64,000 nt of DNA from NCBI GenBank assembly GCA_010645155.1, contig JAAGOF010000257.1:259173-323172 (forward strand), written 5' to 3'. A program made the translations under genes and the position numbers. The first letter of the stretch is position 1. Each line of letters begins with the position of its first letter. The stretch is from Tigriopus japonicus. Taxonomy: Eukaryota > Arthropoda > Copepoda > Harpacticoida > Harpacticidae. Below the pieces are notes generated by a model. It searched no databases. It had not been told where the DNA came from and saw nothing but the letters and a program-made list of their open reading frames with translations. Shown in pieces: positions 11,536-23,100 of the stretch.

Positions 11536-13959
11536 GTAAGTCACTCTTTATTACATCATGTCTAATTGTCGGACTAGTGTCGAAACATGTCGGCAAATAT
11601 TTTGGCTCGGAAACCTTTGAAAAATGTCATGTTTGAGGCCATGTCCATGGGATTGGGGACATCCAGTCGGGTGTTGACCGATACCGCTGGCTTTCCTTGT
11701 GTTCCTGTTCTGTACCTCAGTACCTCAAAAGGAGGTCGTTCTGTGTAGATTGACAGATGATATTGCCTCTCTTGCCTCGGGATCTATTTTGCACTATATC
11801 AAGAGGAAAATAGAGCTTGGTGAGGGCCATTTTGTGAGAGGGTCTTTTGGGCTTCCCCATTCATATTGAGGGGAACTCGCCGCATACTTTTCCTCCAGGC
11901 CCTTTTGACGCTATGATTGATGAAGGAGCTTCACAACTTCTGTGAGCAGTATGGGTTATTGAACGGTAGCATCCCAGGCAAATCATTTTTGATGGGTCCC
12001 TACGATTGTGCTGAAAATTGATGCCGATTTCGGCTGTAATGGGTCGCTTCATCTGTATCAATTGAGCTCGTTTGAACTTGTCAAATTGTTTGTGCTTGCC
12101 TCACTCCTTATTAAGGCCCCACAAGCAAGCATACGGCCCACCATTCTCGAGTTGTCCTATGAGGCTCAACATACGAAATGAAGGGAAAGGAGCCTCTTAC
12201 ACCAATCTTCATTGTACATGCCAATGTAGATTTCTAATTCCCATTGACGCTGGAGGACCACAGCAACGTAATTCTGGCTTTTGGCTCAGGTAGAAGATCT
12301 AGATATCCAAAGCAACACCAGGACATTCCCATGAAAGGCCATTTGATCTGGTCTCCGTTAAGGCAAAATGTGGGTCACATCATCAATCAACTTGGCGTGT
12401 ACTCTGAACCTCAAGAGTTGAATCCTTGGCCTGATGTCAAAATTCTTATCATGTTACTCTCTCGATACCAATAGTTTAAACCTTTGTGTTACTAGTCAAA
12501 CAATTGGACCAAAATGACGGTCCCTTGTGCCCAGGAGAAAATGAAAGCCGTAAAGGCGCAATAATCGAGACGTAGGACGTCAAAGAAAGATGAAAACGGC
12601 GCCATTTTTTGAGCAATTCCAGGTCACTTTTTCCCTCCCTCTTACATCAATTACAAAGAATGAAAGGTCATCTTTTCCAATTAGATCATTTTTACTTGAG
12701 ATTAGTTTCAAAACATTGGGAACCACCCAGCTGAGCGCTGTGTGTATTTTCGTCCCGAGAAACCACGTGGTCTGTTCGTTCGTTCCCTTTCGCTCGTTCT
12801 GGCTGCGATTCTTTGTTTTGTAGACGGAGATGGAACTAGAAGAAAGCAGCTGGGTCTCACAGCTTGCATGGAACAGCTTCTTTGAAGCGCCACGTACGTC
12901 AATGACATTCATGGAACATTCTTCTACGCAGAATTCAAAGGAACTTTGTCAAGATATTTCATACTACATGGAGAGAAAAGTGACTCTTACATTTCGACTC
13001 GGCAAGAAAAAATATCAAATTTATCCACATTGACGGTTTTTAATGTGGACATTGATCATTGGGATTGACGGCTTTCTCTGCAAATTTGACTGGGTTGGCC
13101 CGGCAAGGTTCTCAGGTTTCGGCTGATGTAATCCACAGAAAGAATTAGTTCGGCGCTATTGCATCAGGCGTTCTCTCTTTTCTTTCTCTCTTTGATGGAG
13201 AAAGTCGAGCAAAGCACGTGTTTTTTTGGAGATGATGTCGTCTTAAAATAACTGGAGAGGATCCATTGCGTAGGAAGGAATGGGCTATTCTGAATGAATG
13301 TAGTTCGAAGTACATTTTATTTTTGACTTTCGCTTTCATTATGAAGTGGTCTGAATTATTATTTGGGTAAAAGAATTTGGAAAATTTGAACGGAGACCTC
13401 ATTTCAGAAGACTCATTCATGTGCTAATTTGGCCATCACGACAAATCCTTCTAAGAGCATTCAAAGTCAGTTTTAGGGAAGAAAACCGTTATGTGTAGAA
13501 GTTCTCATTTTGGAAGAGAATGTCGTAAAACAGTCATTTGAATGAACTCTTTTACGGTTGCTTGTTTTTTGCATGGCAGAGAAGGTAATGACGTGATAAA
13601 ACTAGAAATTGACGAGACTGTCCACGATTTAGAATTGTGAGGACTTCTCGATGTTGGTGCGAAAAACGCTATGAATACCACTGAATAGTCACTTCCGTTT
13701 CAACATCAGATGTCTGTCACGTAAAACATGCAAAAAAACCGGATTCAAACTAGGAGTTCAATCACTCTTTCGAAAATGTTTCATTGAGATGAGGGTTCTT
13801 TGATTAAAAAAAACAATTCCTTTGTAGTCCAATAACACCCTTTCAGATCATGTAACATGATTTTGTTGGGATTGCACGTTTTTATACATTATTGAATAAC
13901 TCAAGAGTTGACAAGACATACGAAAGTATTCTTTAGCATACTGTACGAGTATAAATGTA
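11536..13959. other. Inferred intron after exon 1a, no exon seen
   Basis: Searched by eye for a second exon matching [13 protein letters not shown]; none was found. Open frames here are short and lack domain features. Confidence 0.5.
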
Positions 13960-15052
13960 CAATGGGGTATTCGTGAAGGAGACAGCTGCTGAAGTTGCCT
14001 AAAACCAATTGTAGACGGCGCCACATTTGACTAGGCGAGAATAAAATTTTGCTACGGAAATACTGCTACCTTGAAAGTCCTTTTTAGACACTATTTCATC
14101 AGTTTTTTAAGGATTTATTGATCTAAAAATAAAAGAAAATAAGTTTACCTCATGATTTTATCACATTTTTACCCATACACGGGGACATTTCTTTTAAAAA
14201 GCGAGTTTCAAGTGTACATATAATGTTGCGTAAGTTTGGAAATATCCTTAGTGCGACACTTCCGGCTCGGCAACATCAATTTGATGAATATTTATCGTCG
14301 CATCGTTGTTTGCCGTTGTTTGCGGTCAAAAAATGGACAAATTTGCAGGTAACTGACATGACACCTAGCTTTTACAAAATATGCAAAACTTATTTACGTT
14401 GGAGTTGCGTGAATGAAGAATATTACTGCGAACTAGTAGGGAACTAAAGTAGACTAGAATCAAAGCTTCTTACTTCAGATTGTACTTTTTCCACAACTTG
14501 TAAGAGCCCAGCCGGAAAAGTCCCATTGCCGATAATTGTTGGCTGAGAAATTGAATGATGAGCTTCGAAGTCGTCGTGCTTGGGGTCATTGAAACTAACA
14601 TGGATCTGATCAAACCACCCTTCCCAGCCAGCCCTACAACAATTCCAATCATTTATTGGTCGATTTTGAGGTTTAAAACTTATCAGAGTCCCAGGGACGA
14701 ATTTGGTCCTGACCAGACAGGAAAAATCCGTGCATGCGTCGTTTCTGACTTGCTTGATTTAAGACGTAATTTTCAAACTCACGCAACATTATATGTACAC
14801 TTGAAACTCGGTTTTCGAAAGAAATGTCCATGTGTATGGATAAAAATATGACAAAATCATGAAGTAAAGTTATTTTCCATTATTTTTAGATCAATAAATC
14901 CTTGAAAAACTGATGAAATAGTGTCTAAAAAGGACTTTCAAGGTAGCAGTACTTCCGTAGCAAAATTTTATTCTCGCCTAGTCAAATGTGGCGCCGTCTA
15001 CAATTGATTTTAGGCAACTTCAGCAGCTGTCTCCTTCACGAATACCCCATTG
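13960..15052. mobile_element. Foldback element with about 283-bp terminal inverted repeats
   Basis: Positions 13960-14242 and 14770-15052 are inverted copies of each other, beginning CAATGGGGTATTCG and differing by roughly 10-15 percent, more at the inner ends. The outer 170 bp are nearly identical. The central 530 bp are unique and contain no transposase. The size and the very long inverted arms fit a foldback or large MITE-like DNA element. No convincing target duplication was found at the ends, so its superfamily is open. It lies in the inferred intron between transporter exons 1a and 2. Confidence 0.85.
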
Positions 15053-15985
15053 AGGGGACCAAGAAAAAAATAATCTAGAGAACAAATGAAAAAAAAAATC
15101 GTGCCAGTTCAAGGTCTTGTGTTTTGGACGTCCTCTCTCTCTGTACTTCACGAAAATAATGTGACAACCGAAGAAAGAGCTTATTTTTGAAGTAGTTTTA
15201 TGAAAGAAGCAATTTTTCGTGAATGCTCTCTGACATAAAAAGTGAACCTTGCATTTGAATTAAATCCTGTTCTATTATGCACTTGTCAAAAAAGTATGCT
15301 TGAGAAAATTTGCTATTGCTATCGCTTCATTTTCGATATGTGAAAATAAACTCCCTTATCACTGTCGGAAAACAACAAGACTTTTATTATCAAAAAGAGA
15401 TTTACCATGCTAACAAGAAACGATAGCTTTGTTAGTGGTAAACACTTGTGCACACTTAATAAATATTACTCCCTGATCGATAGGACCTTTTAATGAAAGG
15501 AAAAGTTTAGGCAGAACTAGGGCTTGATCAAAACCGAACCTGAAGGTATTTTTTGAGAAGATTTACATAATATACACTAATGCAGAAAATGAAATCGAGT
15601 ACATTATTTCTTGTACAATCAGCAAAACCCTTCATTTTTTCTTCTTTTTTTAGGCCTCAGCTTTATTTCATTTGATTAGCTAAATGTCCCTTTAGAGATC
15701 ATCCAATACTCTGATGAGTGTGTTATTAGGACCCTTTTAGCTCTGTTTTTTTTGTTTGTTTTTTCGAGCTCTGCAAGCTATTTGATCGCATGTAATATAA
15801 AAGAAAGCATGGATAGAGAAAGAAGAGAAAGAAAAGGAAAATCTTTTTTGAAGCAATCTTGTTAGTTTTGTCCTTTGGAGTTATTGGATAGTTTAACGTT
15901 ATTACTACTGTTATTAGTACTATTATCATTATTTATTTACCACATGGATGACACTTTTTCTTCCTGCATTCTTTGACATATTTTA
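15053..15985. other. Intron/spacer, nothing recognised
   Basis: AT-rich sequence with short open frames only. Position 15984-15985 is the TA target of the following Tc1 element. Confidence 0.4.
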
Positions 15986-16516
15986 CACTGTGACACGGAA
16001 GTTTTGACACCTCTGCAAAATTCCTGAAAAGATCATGGCCAAGGAAGGATTGGAGGCCATCAACAGGAACAGGACAACGGGATCGATTCTGGAACGCCAA
16101 ATTGTGCCAGACATGTCAAAAGCTTTTTTCATGCAAGATTCAGCGCCGCCTCATTGCACCCTGACAAACTACAGATGGCTTGGTTCAAATTTTCCTCGGT
16201 ATTGGAGGAAGGGGGAATGGCCAGGGAATTCTCCAAACCTCAATCCCATTGAAAATTTATGGCCCATCTTTCAAGAAGAGGTCGACAAGCTCCCACCCCA
16301 AACAACCCTGGAAGGATTGAATAAACAGTTGGAAAAAGCTTGGGCAAACTTAAACGAAGATTTGCTCTTCAAGTTATGCCTGAGTATGCCTAAGAGATTG
16401 GCCCAGGTCAAAGCAAGGAAGGAGGATAAAACCAACTATTAGAACATCAAATTTTATTGATTTGTTTTTCCTGTAGAAGCTCATAAACATGGTGTCAAAA
16501 CTTTCGTGTCACAATG
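15986..16516 (+). mobile_element. Internally deleted Tc1/mariner element (DD37E-type)
   Basis: A 531-bp element with 26-bp terminal inverted repeats at 15986-16011 and 16491-16516 (two mismatches) starting CACTGTGACACG / CATTGTGACACG. TA dinucleotides flank both ends (15984-15985 and 16517-16518), the Tc1/mariner target. The interior carries only the C-terminal half of a transposase, so about half of a full-length element has been lost while both ends remain mobilisable in principle. Confidence 0.9.
16035..16442 (+). pseudogene. C-terminal half of a Tc1-like transposase
   Basis: A 135-codon frame ending in a normal stop inside the element's right arm. It shows the second catalytic Asp in FMQDSAPPH and the third residue, Glu, in SPNLNPIENLW, with 37 residues between them, which is the DD37E spacing rather than the usual Tc1 DD34E. 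The N-terminal paired-type DNA-binding domain and the first catalytic Asp are missing, so it cannot be active. The start codon is not meaningful because the coding sequence was cut by an internal deletion. The intact remaining frame suggests a fairly recent loss. Confidence 0.85.
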
Positions 16517-16518
16517 TA

Positions 16519-16974
16519 GAGGCTTTTTTCTTTTTTTCTGTCTTCCATTTTTTTCTGTACCAATACCCTGAATACATTTTTAAGTGTCCCGGGTGGTCAC
16601 AAACAATAAACAATATTGGTCTATGAATTTAGCTTTTCATGCATTTTTGAAGGCTCTTACTGAAATGTGTAAGTTTTCAATTTTACATTTGTTCCATAAG
16701 ATTGGAAAAGCGAATTGGGGAAATGAGTCCATTAATTTAGATTCCGGTTTTTCTCGTTTCGATGTAATTGATTTGCCTCCCCTTTTTGGGGTAGTATTTA
16801 AAGTTTTCTTCAAGAACCTCTGTTGGCCCGATTCCTTCAATTATCTTACGTACAGTGACCATGCATTTCAAACGATATAGATCCTCAACTGCAAGTACTG
16901 TATACCGTTAGATTTCATGATTGGACTTGTGTAACAATTATATTTTCCACCATTGTTAAATGTGATTTTTTTGG
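16519..16974. other. Intron/spacer, nothing recognised
   Basis: AT-rich, with a 98-codon open frame (16584-16880) that has no domain features and is probably chance. Confidence 0.4.
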
Positions 16975-17879
16975 TTTGCCGATTTTTTATTACCGTCACA
17001 AGAAATGGAATTCTGTGTGAAGAAAGTTGATTAAATATGTTCCTGCATATGATTAGCATTTATTTGATACTTGGTCGACCAACGAGTTTCTGTTGGCAGA
17101 TCTGTACAACCCTTGAATAGTGGATTGATCTGGAATAGTATTCAAAAATGATTGAACAATGAAAGAGCCCGATAAAGACGAGAGGAGGACTTCACTGATC
17201 GTTCTAGCCTAGTTTCCTTAAGATTTGGAGGTGCTCTTAGAGCACATGTAAAACCTCTACGATCGCTAAAACTGACCTCAAAGCCTGGGTTAGGACAGAG
17301 CCCATGAATGCTCTTGAAAACATACAGTATCAGATATCTTTCATACCTTCGCTGAGTACTGTACAGCCTTAACTTCTGGGGCCTCTCCCAATACGAGAGC
17401 TCTCTCATTCCTGTAGTGTTCCTAGTGAAACATCTTTGGACCTGCTCGACCTTTTGCAAACCTGCCGAACTCATTGGAGCCCAAATGGGTGAGGCATATT
17501 CAAGATGCGGCTGAACAATCGACTTGTACAGTGTTAGCATCGTAATACTATCTCTGGACTTGAAAGTGCGATAGATCCAGCCACATGTTTGAAATGCCTT
17601 CCCCACTTTCAACCGGATATGCTCATCGAATTTTCCATCATCTTGGACAACTCCCAAATCCCTCATGGACGTTACCTGCTCAATATCACAACCTCCATTG
17701 TCTTTGAGTGGAACATCTAATTTTGACGTCTCATACGTCATTGTGCGGAATTTCATCCCGTTCAATGTTTTATTACTTTCGCCAACCCAAGAGTAGACTT
17801 TCTCCAAGTCATTAATTAGACCTTTCGGGTCCTGACCACTCCTTCCACAAACAATTTTGTAACCTAGAACTTGTGACAA
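16975..17879 (-). pseudogene. 5'-truncated LINE: end of reverse transcriptase plus 3'UTR
   Basis: On the minus strand, 17879-17142 is an open frame of 245 codons that matches the C-terminal part of jockey/CR1-type reverse transcriptases: LGYKIV followed by DPKGLINDLEKVYSWV, then MRDLGVVQDDGKFDEHI, the thumb region IYRTFKSRDSITMLTLYKS, and IVQPHLEYASPIWAP. The catalytic YADD box that should sit immediately before KIV is absent, so the copy is cut right at the active site; 5' truncation is the usual fate of LINE insertions. The 3'UTR (16975-17141) recurs at 1825-1965 and 53745-53910. The uninterrupted frame implies a young or constrained copy. Confidence 0.8.
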
Positions 17880-20138
17880 TGTTTTGGAATACCAAGCTCA
17901 CGGTTTTCTTTCATTTTTTAGTGAAATGACCAATCTTTACCAGTTTCATCCACGGCGAGTTCTCAATCTAATTAATGATTTTTAATAAGTTTCGATTTTT
18001 GGTGACGCATCAAGCTACGAAAGATGAAGCAAAAGCTCATTTGTTCAGTATTTTTAGAAACGGCCAATGTTTTAAAAATCATTAATTCCATTTCCACATT
18101 TCTAGAAACACTTAACAACGCTAACTGCCAACATTCTAGGTCCCTTTGAGGCTTTTTTTGGCCATCACTAGGTTCAACGAAAGATGAAAACACACGCTGC
18201 GCCTAAAATCCGTTTCATTCTCCGTAAAATTGAAATATAGAGCTTTCTTAGTAAGGACTATCAATTGGTGACGTCCTTGCTTGCCATGCAGCAAACATGT
18301 TGCTTTATAAAAGAGGAAAGAAAGGTTTCCATGCTTCCTCGTCAGTTAGTAATGCCACATGGCCAATGTGTTTCATACCTGCTGCATGTTCCACAAGATA
18401 ATACATTGGTGTCGTACCGTACATACAGAACTACACATTGTACGTACACAAAGGTAGCGATTGAATCAGAACTCACTACACATCCTAATACGGGAAAGAG
18501 TGAAGCCCCAGAAAGGAAGTAAAGAGAGCGCTTTTTACGAGTCTCTATCATCCAATGATCACGGACGCACCTAGCTCGTACACACCCACAGGGTAGAACT
18601 TGGTGTCAGTGGGGCCTAAACACCTGTTTATCCTGACTTTCCAACCACGATCCAGATCAAACATATCTCTCCAAAAGTCTCTCTTAGAGCTCGCTCAAGT
18701 CTGTTCGTGACAAGTTCATTTGATTAAGAGTGACACCAACAGTGTGAAGTGGTGAAGATTGAACTAGAGAGGTCACAGAGATACCTTTTTGCGGTGACGA
18801 TAAGACTGGATGAAAAGTGCACTCCAACCCGGGTCTGTCCTCTCTAAGCATCCCTGTGCTTCTAGTTAGCGCATTGTTTCTCCTCCTTCTCTTTTTCTCA
18901 TCTTGTGGTGCTTCCAAGAAGTAAAAAGAAGAACTGAGGGAGCGTGTGTGGAAGTCTTCGGTTTCCTCTGATTCCCCTCTGAATCTGTTAGTCCGGTTTT
19001 CACTATCGTCCTGTCGGGATCGTCAAAATCATGATGTGCTGGGTGTGAATTGTTGGATCAAAAAGACATGATCAAAGCAGTGCATTCACTGGGATAAGAA
19101 GCTCTTCTTGCTGACACGTGGTGTTTGAATCGATTCGGTGCTTTCGGACTCAACATACTGAAGGGTTTGGCAGATACGGTGAAACACTTGTTTGAATCCC
19201 ATCAAACTATTTCAGAGCAAAATTTGCTAGGTTTAAATGAGAAAGCTGACTTGGAAGGAAAGATTGGTCGTACTTTGGATATGTACAAAAAGTCGATGCG
19301 ATTTAGAGCCTCGTAATCGAACATTTATTATTCAGTATGTACAGGGTTGTCCACCATTTTTTGGAAAATCTATCTTGCACAACCCTTTAGACGGGCTTTG
19401 AGTCATCGAAAAAGTGACCGAGCCTCGGCTTATTTTCTCATACATTTTGAAGTAGGTGGTTGTTAACAGCCAAGAGGGTTGATGGTTTGCTTGATAATGA
19501 AGGGAAGAGAAATGGTCGTAAATTCACGAGCCAGTCAATGAGTATCCACGAAGCAGAACCACCTGTGGCGAAACATCCACATGAAAATCAACACACAAGC
19601 AAAAATATAACCGTATTCAAACACCTTCACCTTATTTAGACAAGTTCTTCGACAAGTTTTAGTGGGGTTTGCTAGACTTGAAAATGTATGTAGATTCCAA
19701 CGGTTGGAAGAGTCAAAATGAAGAGGAAAAGTGGGCGGTTGTCTCGATGTTTGGCTCGAACTGGAATGTTTGTTTGGCCTTCGATAAAAGAGCCCAACAG
19801 ACGCACTTCTCTCAGAACTCTCCAGGGACATTTTCTCCCCAATCGATTGATCCTTCATTCTTTCACACATTCATTGAGAGAAAAAAGAGAGAAACGAGTA
19901 CGGTAAAAAACCTTCGACCTTTGACCTCCACATGTCCGATCATGTGTCACATTTCCTAAAAAAGAAAGGATTGTGTTATTTGTAAATGCTCCTCAAACTT
20001 GTTATCCTTCAATCACATTTGCACAGGGTGACCAACTAGTACAAAACACAAGTCTTTCCCCCATCAAAAACACCGCCATATCTGTCAAATCGAGTGTTAG
20101 TTGCTGGATAACAGCTTAGAAAGACCGATTATATCAAG
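17880..20138. other. Intron 1a / upstream region of exon 1b
   Basis: No exon recognised. The last few hundred bases must include the promoter and leader of exon 1b if it is an alternative first exon. A CACAG acceptor-like site at about 20022-20026 could mark a leader exon joined to exon 1b. Small open frames (for example 19125-19316) have no supporting features. Confidence 0.4.
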
Positions 20139-23100
20139 ATGTCCGCGGACTACCAATCCGTACCTCAAAATGAGGCAACAAAACGGAAGGTGGAGCAAAT
20201 GGAACTTGAAGAGGACGATGGTGGTGTTGGACTCAAACCCACTTTAGGCTTGGTCCAAGGTTGCACCGTGATCGTTGGATGCATCATTGGATCCGGGATC
20301 TTCATCGCTCCGGGTGGAGTGCTTTTGGGCACGGGTTCCATCAACATGGCCTTGTTGGTCTGGATCATTTGTGGCGTGTTTTCCATGATCGGCGCCTATT
20401 GCTATGCCGAATTGGGGTGCATGATCAAGAAAACCGGTGGGGATTATACGTATATCCTGGATACATTCGGGCCTTTTGTCGGATTCATCCGGTTGTGGGC
20501 CGAATGTATTATTGTACGACCGTGCACAATCACAATTGTGGCCTTGACCTTTGCCAAATACATGGCCAAACCGTTCTTTCCGGACTGTGAACCTCCAGAT
20601 GAGAGTGTGAGAATGTTGGCTGCCATCTGCATTTGTAAGTCCATCAACACACACTTCAAGAAATGCATTTGGGATCAAAAGGGCTTGGTTATAATATTGA
20701 ATTGCGATTACCTTGCAAATCGTGGCGAGATGACGATGCTTGAAGTGCAGTTCTTAATTGATTTGCACACCAATTTCAGCTCCTTTGACATACATATTTG
20801 CAAATGGCTTTACCCTTCAGGCTTGCTTGAGCCTACCTCTCTCCTTGATCTCCCTGAACCTGATTTTGATCTTCCCTGGGGACATATTGCTATGAAATTG
20901 GTAGTCGATTTCTTCCCACAAAAATGGACTTCAAACGAGATTCAGAGAGTGATAGTGTCAAGATTTATAAGCCCCTACATGGACATGGTAGTTTTTTCCT
21001 CTAAATGTCGCTTCTTTTTTCGTCTGAAATTGCACAAAGAACACAATTGACGACCTAGATCTGAGAGAAACAAAGCTTTGCATGAGACTGAAGTAAATGC
21101 TCTACTGGATTTACCCCTTTTCTGCACTCATCAGGATTTTTTTTTTCATGCAACAGTTGAGAAAAGCCGAGACACGAGGGTTGAAACTGGCTTCTTTTGT
21201 TTGATTTTCAGGCTTGCTGACTTTTGTCAATTGCTGGGAGGTGAAATGGGCCACATTCGTGCAAGATATCTTTACTTATGCCAAGTTATTGGCTCTTTTC
21301 ATCATCATTTTAACCGGATTCTATCAACTCTCTCAAGGTAAGTTTATCATTTTGACTGAATATTTTCAAAAAGATAGCGATGAGTTTGAGATGTGTGGAA
21401 TCTAATGTGTGTAACTTATTTTCTCAGGTAAAATTGAGAACTTTACCTTTGAGAACACGGAGGAGGACATGACCAAAATCGCACTCTCGTTTTACTCTGG
21501 ATTATTCGCCTACAACGGATGGAATTACCTGAACTTTGTCATTGAGGAGCTCCAAGATCCCGTCAAGTACGTATTCTCATAAGTGTAGTTTCAACTAGAG
21601 CACTATATGTCATGATAGTGCTCTAGTCTTAACAACAGAGAAAAAAATGAGAGGTGAGTTGTTGAGGGCACCACGAAGCACAATTGCAATATAGAAAAGA
21701 CAACAGTTTGTTGAACCATGCTCGAGTATACTCCCAGAACTTAAGTTACTTTTTTAACCCAACAAAAGCAACTTTTGTCTTGAGTCAATACGCTAGGCGT
21801 GTTCTTAAACTTGATATTTTTGCATTAACATAATTTTTGATGTACTTAGCTAGTAATGGATCAAAAACGATTCCGGTCGAAATTTTGGTTTCGGTTATGC
21901 ATACCGAAATCAAAAGCAGGCATGCACTTTAAAGAAGTTTCATAATAAAATTGCAGATTTTTTCTAAAACCTCTGAAACTGTAGTTTTTCTTTTTTCAAA
22001 TTTGCGATTATCCAACATCAAAAACACGAGCAGCTTGAATTCCAAGATGAATTTTGTATTTACGTACAATTTTGTAGTTATCTGCTTTCGGTTTCGTTAA
22101 GAGCCCTTTTGGTGCATCACTAGACTCAACTACTGACCAAGCAACAAATATTTCATTACGAGTATTCTTAAAACAACATTATACCGCATGTATTTATTAG
22201 AGTGTACCAAAATCAAGTCAGATTAACAGCCCTCGAGAATGTTCTTGCAACAGCTGTTGTGTTTGAAATGGAGCAGCTTCGTCGACATTAATCTGAATTG
22301 ATTTTGGTATATTATAAAATAAACCTTATCTGCGTTAACATGTGGCCAAGTAACACATACAGTGAACTTCCTTTATACCCTTAAATACAGTTAACTTTCT
22401 TTATACCCTTTCTTCCACTTCTTGACTTCATTTTTCGGGTGTTGTGACATAAGATGTAATTCTGCCTTAAAAGTGAAGGTGGGAGGACTTCTTTCTCTTA
22501 CTTTTTCGCAATTTTTAAACAAAGAAGGAAAATATCCTTTTAATGACTCAAAAATACTTATTAAGTTTCTTGTATTTCACTTAAGAAGATGTCAACGAAA
22601 GGAGAATCTTCCCTTTAAACCGGAATTGTGCTTAGTTTCTTAAAAGGTAAAAAGTTCGTCTTGTCTTATAATCCTAATTATCTTGTTATGCAACAAATAT
22701 TTTTTTTAAATTTTATTTCATATTTGATTAGCGTAAAAAAGGAAAGAGAAAATGATTAAATCCTAACTTTTCCAAATCAGCAAACCACATTGGTCAATCT
22801 TGGGCTCTATCAAGAAGCGCAGAAATCATGGAGTGGGAGGCTAGAAATGAGAATTAAGATTTCCAGTAGAAACAAACCATATGCGTTCTTGTGCAAACGA
22901 GACCTGTCTTGCATTGAGAAGAACACGTATTTCAAATTTCAGCCCAATCGAATGCCGGAGTGAAAAGTTATGCCTTTTCAAACTTATGTGCTGAAGAGAG
23001 CATAGAATGAATGAACTCGCCCTTTCGTGGTAAAACGATTACCACAAAAGAGCTAGTTCATTCATTCTCGGTAGGATTTGCAGTGAGCTATGAGAGAGCA

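Noticed and set aside
20244..20678. 144-codon minus-strand frame opposite exon 1b
   Set aside because: Antisense shadow of a conserved plus-strand exon.
20635..21050. Extension of exon 1b into a 303-residue protein
   Set aside because: The perfect GTAAGT donor and exon 2 at 21212 continue the SLC7 sequence; the read-through residues show no transporter similarity.
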